Shown here in pieces: positions 46,625-48,265 of a stretch of DNA of 48,265 bases; the stretch's first letter is position 1; every line of letters starts with the position of its first letter. This DNA is from Bacteriovoracaceae bacterium (lineage in GTDB: Bacteria > Bdellovibrionota > Bacteriovoracia > Bacteriovoracales > Bacteriovoracaceae). The stretch is from contig JADHTQ010000035.1 in assembly GCA_016784965.1 (NCBI GenBank), positions 1 to 48,265 on the forward strand. Reading direction: 5' to 3'. The translations under genes were made by a program, and so were the position numbers. The notes under the pieces were generated by a model that was not told where the DNA came from, did not search any database, and was given only the letters and a program-made list of their open reading frames with translations.

Positions 46625-48265
46625 ATGTTTGTAAGAGTTAAAAATAAATCAAATGGAAAACAATCCATCCAAATCGTGGAATCATGCCGACGTGGAGATA
46701 AGGTTAGTCAAAAGATTGTTAGACATGTAGGGCAAGCGTCAAATGAGCGTGAAATGGAGGAACTTAAGAGACTTGCAAGATCCATAATTGCTGAACTTGA
46801 AAATGCAAGACAACCAGTATTGCCATTCCTCCCTCCAGAAAAAGTTTATGATTTTGAAAAGAGTAGACAAAAAGCAGATGACAGCGTTCATATGTCGGCC
46901 TTGCGAGAGGAGCAGCGTATAGTTGTTGGAATTGGGGATGTGTTCGGGAAATTGTATAGAGATTTATCTTTTGATCAGATTATATCAGGCACAAAGAAGG
47001 ACAAGCAGTGGAATGCTATATTGAAAACGTGTGTGCTGGCCAGGGTTGCAAACCCCGTAAGCAAACGTGAAACGGCTTCTTACTTAGAGAGAGACTATGG
47101 AATAAAAGTTCCGCTAGAGAAGATTTATCGGATGATAGATCATGTGGCAGAACAAGAAGACAAAATCAAGAAAACAATATCCAATACAACTTTGAATTTA
47201 TTTGATCAAAAGGTTGATGTTTTATTTTTCGATGTTACAACGCTTTACTTTGAAAGTGCTAAGCAAGATGAGTTAAAGGATTTTGGATTTAGTAAGGATT
47301 GTAAGTTCAAGGAGGTACAGATAGTCCTTTCTCTTGTCACAACAACATCGGGGATGCCTATTGCTTATGAAATATTTCCAGGAAATATGTATGAAGGGCA
47401 CACATTGATTGAAATGGTAAAGAAGCTGAGAAAAGATTACTCAATCAGTAATGTGATGTTAGTGGCAGATAGAGGGATGTTCAACGAAGATAACCTTGTT
47501 CTCATGGAAAAAGAGAACATTAAATACATAGTTGCGGCAAAACTGAAGTCAATGGGAAAAGAAATAAAAAATAGCATTTTAGAAGATAATGGTTATCGAA
47601 CAACTTTGGTTTCAAAGGAGCTTCACTGGGTGAAGGAGCTAAAATATAAATCTCGTCGCCTAATTGTGAGTTATAGCACCAAGCGAGCACGTAAAGACAG
47701 TTCTGATCGTCAGCGTTTAATCGACCGCCTAATGAAGAAGGTTAAAAACGGCAAGATTAAAATAAAAGACATCATCCCCAATTACGGCACAAAAAAATAT
47801 TTGAAAGTTACTCGTGGTGAGGCATGTGTTGATAGAAGTAAAATTGCCCAAGATGCAAAATGGGATGGGCTTCATGGAATAATAACGAACGTAAACAAAA
47901 AGTCTGCTCAGGAGCTATTGGGAAGGTATCGAGGCCTATGGCAAATCGAAGAGGCGTTTAGGGTTAATAAACATAATCTGAAAATGCGTCCCATTTATCA
48001 TTGGACTCCACAGCGAATTAGAGGGCATGTGGCCATTTGTTTCCTAGCATACGCATTAATCAAGCAAGCGATGTATCGTATCGAACAACAACAAACCAAA
48101 ATGTCCCTTGAACAGATACGTAATGAGTTACTACACGCTCAATCTAGTTTGCTTGTCGACATAGAAACGAAGAAAAAATATCTACTTCCATCAAAAGTCA
48201 CCGTAAATCAAAGAAAGATCTATCAAGTTTTTGGCCTCAAACGCAGTGAAGTTCCAGAAGAATAT
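46625..48265 (+). mobile_element. IS1634-type (IS4-like) transposase, open at window end
   Basis: An uninterrupted frame of 547 codons from ATG 46625 to the last base, with no stop. The DDE residues are D203 (FFDVTTLYF), D282 (VADRGMFNE) and E442 or E443 (LWQIEEAFRVNKHNL, the YREK-like region), the spacing expected of the IS1634 group. The C-terminal RPIYHWTPQRIRGHVAICFLAYAL is also family-typical. Length is near complete for the family (about 540-600), so only the end and the right inverted repeat are missing. The frame is intact, so the element may be active. Confidence 0.88.

Noticed and set aside
46414-46668. 84-residue minus-strand ORF overlapping the dppF end and the transposase start
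   Set aside because: It runs antisense into two well-supported genes, has no ribosome binding site and no recognisable sequence.

Overview
The window is a stretch of AT-rich bacterial chromosome. It probably comes from a Bdellovibrionota-like predatory or predator-related bacterium, with Bacteriovoracales the best guess. That placement is inferred from several things together: low GC, the gene complement, many secreted cysteine-containing proteins without recognisable families, a PhaR/ArsA/beta-barrel cluster, an HD-GYP protein and a peptide importer. No rRNA or tRNA gene was found, so the placement rests on protein content only.

Left part (1-15162, all minus strand): a nearly canonical transcription/translation super-operon read right to left, secE-nusG-rplK-rplA-rplJ-rplL-rpoB-rpoC-rpsL-rpsG-fusA-tuf. 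tuf is cut by the window edge. Leader hairpins sit before rplA, rplJ, rpoB and fusA. A lone plus-strand SGNH-hydrolase-like secreted protein (15406-16251) separates this block from a second minus-strand block, the 3' half of a dcw cell-wall/division cluster: murC-murB-ftsQ(-like)-ftsA-ftsZ (22179-16246).

Middle part (22364-37586): a divergent plus-strand two-gene operon encodes a fused indolepyruvate:ferredoxin oxidoreductase and an ADP-forming acyl-CoA synthetase. Together they are expected to turn aromatic 2-oxo acids into arylacetates with reduced ferredoxin and ATP. Lineage-type genes follow: a large secreted protein coupled to a small membrane protein, a beta-helix acyltransferase-like membrane protein, a TolA-like acidic/coiled-coil membrane protein with a six-cysteine tail, an HD-GYP protein, a degenerate RsbU-type pseudophosphatase coupled to a secreted protein, and a minus-strand cluster PhaR-like regulator, outer-membrane beta-barrel, and two ArsA/Get3-like ATPases. 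Between two convergent genes lie opposed arrays of degenerate hexamers that can fold into a long hairpin.

Right part (37981-46429, plus strand): a TPR lipoprotein overlaps a LolB-like lipoprotein, followed by a complete dipeptide/oligopeptide ABC importer operon (binding protein, two permeases, two ATPases). The window ends inside an IS1634-type transposase (46625 to the end).

The peptide importer and the oxidoreductase/ADP-forming synthetase pair would fit a life based on amino acids, but that link is inference. The best candidates for new biology are the pseudophosphatase, the asymmetric ArsA pair with its neighbours, the TolA-like protein, and the hexamer hairpin.
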